Source: Bog-756 sp963777665
Lineage (GTDB): Bacteria > Actinomycetota > Acidimicrobiia > Acidimicrobiales > RAAP-2
Direction: 5' to 3'
Assembly: GCA_963777665.1 (NCBI GenBank)
Contig: CAVZRJ010000001.1
Location: 1,426,001-1,490,000, forward strand
Length of the DNA stretch: 64,000 nucleotides
In this document: in pieces, positions 62,612 to 64,000 of the stretch
How the letters are laid out: each line of letters starts with the position of its first letter
How positions within the stretch are numbered: the first letter of the stretch is position 1
The notes under the pieces: model-generated
Seen by the model: the letters and a program-made list of their open reading frames with translations, nothing else
Told to the model about the DNA's origin: nothing
Databases searched by the model: none
Translations under genes and position numbers: made by a program

Positions 62612-62955
62612 GTCGGTTCTCCTTTTGTCGTGAGAATTTCGCTGATCCGGCCTGCCCGTTCAATCCAAAGCTGCTCGTAACCGTCGAGGAGCGCCGTCGC
62701 CTTGCGCAACATTGCGCCGTTGGCGTGCACGATCTGTTGTCGACCGCGTCGTTCCTTTGTGACCAGCGCAGCCCGTTCGAGCACGGCGACATGCTTTTGC
62801 ACGGCGGCGAAGCTCATCGCGTAGCGACGCGAAAGGACTGACACCGACTCACCGCTCTCAATTGCTCGTCGAAGGATGTCTCGCCGTGTCGCGTCTGCCA
62901 GTGCTTGGAAGATGCGATCGACGTCATGTTCCGTCAACGGATTACATACAACCAT
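62608..62955 (-). CDS. ArsR-family transcriptional regulator
   Basis: A 115-residue winged helix regulator. RIFQALADATRRDILRRAIE, then SVSVLSRRYAMSFAAVQKHV and LERAALVTKERRGRQQI, match the ArsR HTH with its recognition helix. It has no cysteine metal site, so it is one of the many ArsR proteins that pair with an SRPBCC protein rather than sense arsenic. ATG 62955 lies inside an inverted repeat and 8 nt after TAACCT, so the gene is probably leaderless and self-repressed. Confidence 0.9.
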   Translation of the reverse strand: MVVCNPLTEHDVDRIFQALADATRRDILRRAIESGESVSVLSRRYAMSFAAVQKHVAVLERAALVTKERRGRQQIVHANGAMLRKATALLDGYEQLWIERAGRISEILTTKGEPT

Positions 62956-62964
62956 CTAGTTGTA
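62947..62964. promoter_or_regulatory. Inverted repeat operator over the arsR start codon
   Basis: TACAAC-CATCTA-GTTGTA, with perfect 6-bp arms. The arsR ATG lies in the 6-nt centre. The minus-strand -10 box TAACCT (62969-62964) touches the repeat, so binding there would block transcription initiation. Confidence 0.6.
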
Positions 62965-62969
62965 GGTTA
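62964..62969 (-). promoter_or_regulatory. -10 box TAACCT, leaderless arsR
   Basis: Minus-strand TAACCT is 8 nt upstream of the ATG at 62955 and abuts the inverted repeat. Confidence 0.45.
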
Positions 62970-63215
62970 GACGGGACGGCAGGAGAACGCAGAGCGAATT
63001 CTCCAAACACGACCCATCTTCCGTGCCGGAGGCGGACACTCACGTCGCGGTTCCAAGGCACCCGCCTGCCTCCCTGTGGTCGCTCTCGAAGGAGCGCCGG
63101 TCCGCAGAGCGAGAGCTGTCCTCCGATACGCCGCTCCACGGCACACCTGCCATCCCCCTGACCGGTAACTCGTGATGGAGAGCCCTGGCAGCTCTCACCT
63201 GCGAGACTTCATGCG

Positions 63216-63527
63216 ATGCATTTCCGCCGCTTCAATCTCGCTCAGAGGACTGTGCTGGTCGTCGGCATGGGGATCGGTCTCTACCTGCTCGGTGTCTGGC
63301 TCATCGGGGTTTGGCAGGGGGACGCAGGAGTTCCCTCCGGGTGGGTGGCCTATGCACCACTCACCAGTTCCGGCACCACGCCTCTCGTTCTGCTGCACCC
63401 ATGGGTGCGCCTCCTGATCTGGCTGGCGCTCACGGCTGTCTGGGTGCTCACATCCGTGGCAATCATGTCCAGCAGACGTGCAACTCCGCTTCCGGTCGAA
63501 TCAGATGGGTTGACCGCTGACGGCTAG
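63216..63527 (+). CDS. Small membrane protein with two spans
   Basis: A 103-residue protein. Span 1 is about residues 12-32 (VLVVGMGIGLYLLGVWLIGV), followed by a short outside loop, and span 2 is about residues 63-83 (LLIWLALTAVWVLTSVAIM). The tail is polar. I recognise no family. ATG 63216; an in-frame start further upstream is possible. A hairpin GAGAGC-N7-GCTCTC lies at 63180-63198, just before it. Confidence 0.55.
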   Translation: MHFRRFNLAQRTVLVVGMGIGLYLLGVWLIGVWQGDAGVPSGWVAYAPLTSSGTTPLVLLHPWVRLLIWLALTAVWVLTSVAIMSSRRATPLPVESDGLTADG

Positions 63528-63655
63528 CCGATTGAGCAGGGAAGTTTCCACCGACCCGGTGTGCGGTCGCGCGCCCGAAGCGCCGCGTTGTCGGACCTTC
63601 GGGGCACCCCGGCCTCTGACGCGCTCCCGTAGCGCTCGAACCCAGTGCCGGATGC

Positions 63656-64000
63656 TCAGCGCTCCTGCTCGGTGGGCCGCACCATGATCTCGTTGACCGC
63701 CACCCGTCGGGGTTGGGTGACGGCGTAGCGCACAGCGTGGGCGATGTCGTCGGCCCCGAGCAACTCGATGCTCCCGAAGGTCTGTGCCATCCCTTCGAGA
63801 ATTTCGGGTCGGTTTTGGAAGGCCAGCTCGGTGGTGGTGGCGCCGGGCTCGATGATGGTGACCCGCACGTGGCGACTGGTCACCTCTTGGCGGAGCGATT
63901 CGCTGAAGGCGCCGACCCCGAACTTGGTGGCGTTGTAGACCCCGCTGTTGAGTCGGGCCACCCGGCCGGCCACCGAGCTCACATTGACCACATCAGCCAC
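63656..64000 (-). CDS. Short-chain dehydrogenase/reductase, cut by the window end
   Basis: The visible 114 residues are the C-terminal half of a classical SDR: VVNVSSVAGRVARLNSGVYN gives the catalytic Ser and the Tyr of YNATK (YxxxK), and then IIEPGATTTEL and VNEIMVRPTEQE close the fold as in the YdfG-like / 3-hydroxy acid dehydrogenase group. The N-terminal cofactor motif lies beyond base 64000. Substrate unknown. Confidence 0.85.
   Translation of the reverse strand: MADVVNVSSVAGRVARLNSGVYNATKFGVGAFSESLRQEVTSRHVRVTIIEPGATTTELAFQNRPEILEGMAQTFGSIELLGADDIAHAVRYAVTQPRRVAVNEIMVRPTEQER

Noticed and set aside
63084..63198. Inverted repeats GCTCTCG/CGAGAGC (63084-63118) and GAGAGC/GCTCTC (63180-63198) as a mobile-element end
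   Set aside because: They are short, have no transposase nearby and no flanking duplication; they may simply be chance or weak regulatory hairpins.

Overview
The window is high-GC DNA with densely packed genes, many GTG starts, ATGA/GTGA start-stop overlaps and many apparently leaderless genes. Together with an F420-type LLM oxidoreductase, mycobacterial-style SDR / acyl-CoA dehydrogenase / SnoaL gene sets, and secreted proteins built from 'GYWLVASDGG.FxFGDA' repeats, this points to an actinobacterium, most likely of the Acidimicrobiia. That assignment is an inference from gene style. I see no rRNA, tRNA, CRISPR array, insertion sequence or prophage, so this looks like ordinary chromosome.

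Layout. 0-4.4 kb: a secreted SGNH esterase, a small membrane protein, a methyltransferase and a large polytopic membrane protein. 4.7-11.3 kb: an AddB-like nuclease and an AddA-like helicase-nuclease in overlapping frames, probably a double-strand-break resection machine. 11.4-16.6 kb: a DUF5684-type membrane protein, a frameshifted DUF6295-like gene, an MFS exporter-MerR-dienelactone hydrolase operon with a recognisable MerR-type promoter, and a lipoprotein. 16.7-23.8 kb: a divergent FtsH-like protease, a pair of secreted proteins (one with Ig-like repeats and a frameshift), a protein with a PemK/MazF-like C-terminus, a multi-span membrane protein and a small acidic protein. 23.9-33.2 kb: a lipid/CoA catabolism neighbourhood (LLM oxidoreductase, TesB-like thioesterase, acyl-CoA dehydrogenase, PdxH, class-V PLP enzyme, Tag glycosylase, SDR, DapB-like reductase, SnoaL-like protein, SDR). 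33.2-39.2 kb: a frameshifted beta-lactamase-family hydrolase, a TauE exporter, an ECF sigma factor with a DUF4349 membrane partner, and a polytopic membrane protein. 39.5-45.4 kb: secreted proteins (arylsulfotransferase-like, repeat protein, phospholipase C-like phosphoesterase, lipoprotein). 45.6-54.9 kb: mostly single small genes (hotdog thioesterase, NTF2-like, secreted HNH protein, HMCES-type SOS protein, MmcQ/YjbR, DinB, Nmad3-like, NAD-dependent formate dehydrogenase, a zincin-like secreted protein, GNAT, lipoprotein). 55.1-58.3 kb: a four-gene operon of exported proteins including DUF4331. 58.4-64 kb: a phosphotransferase, a zinc ribbon, a structured intergenic region with a 36-codon open frame, a secreted protein, GNAT, a frameshifted DUF4242-like gene, an ArsR-SRPBCC pair, and an SDR cut off by the window end.

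Three window-wide patterns stand out. First, at least a dozen start codons sit 6-8 nt after a TANNNT -10 box, which implies leaderless transcripts. Second, five recognisable genes carry single-base frameshifts (one carries two), usually leaving an otherwise complete conserved protein; this suggests sequence/assembly errors or recent decay. Third, two regulator-linked promoters can be read directly: the MerR-type spacer operator at about 15.64 kb and the inverted repeat over the arsR start at about 62.95 kb.
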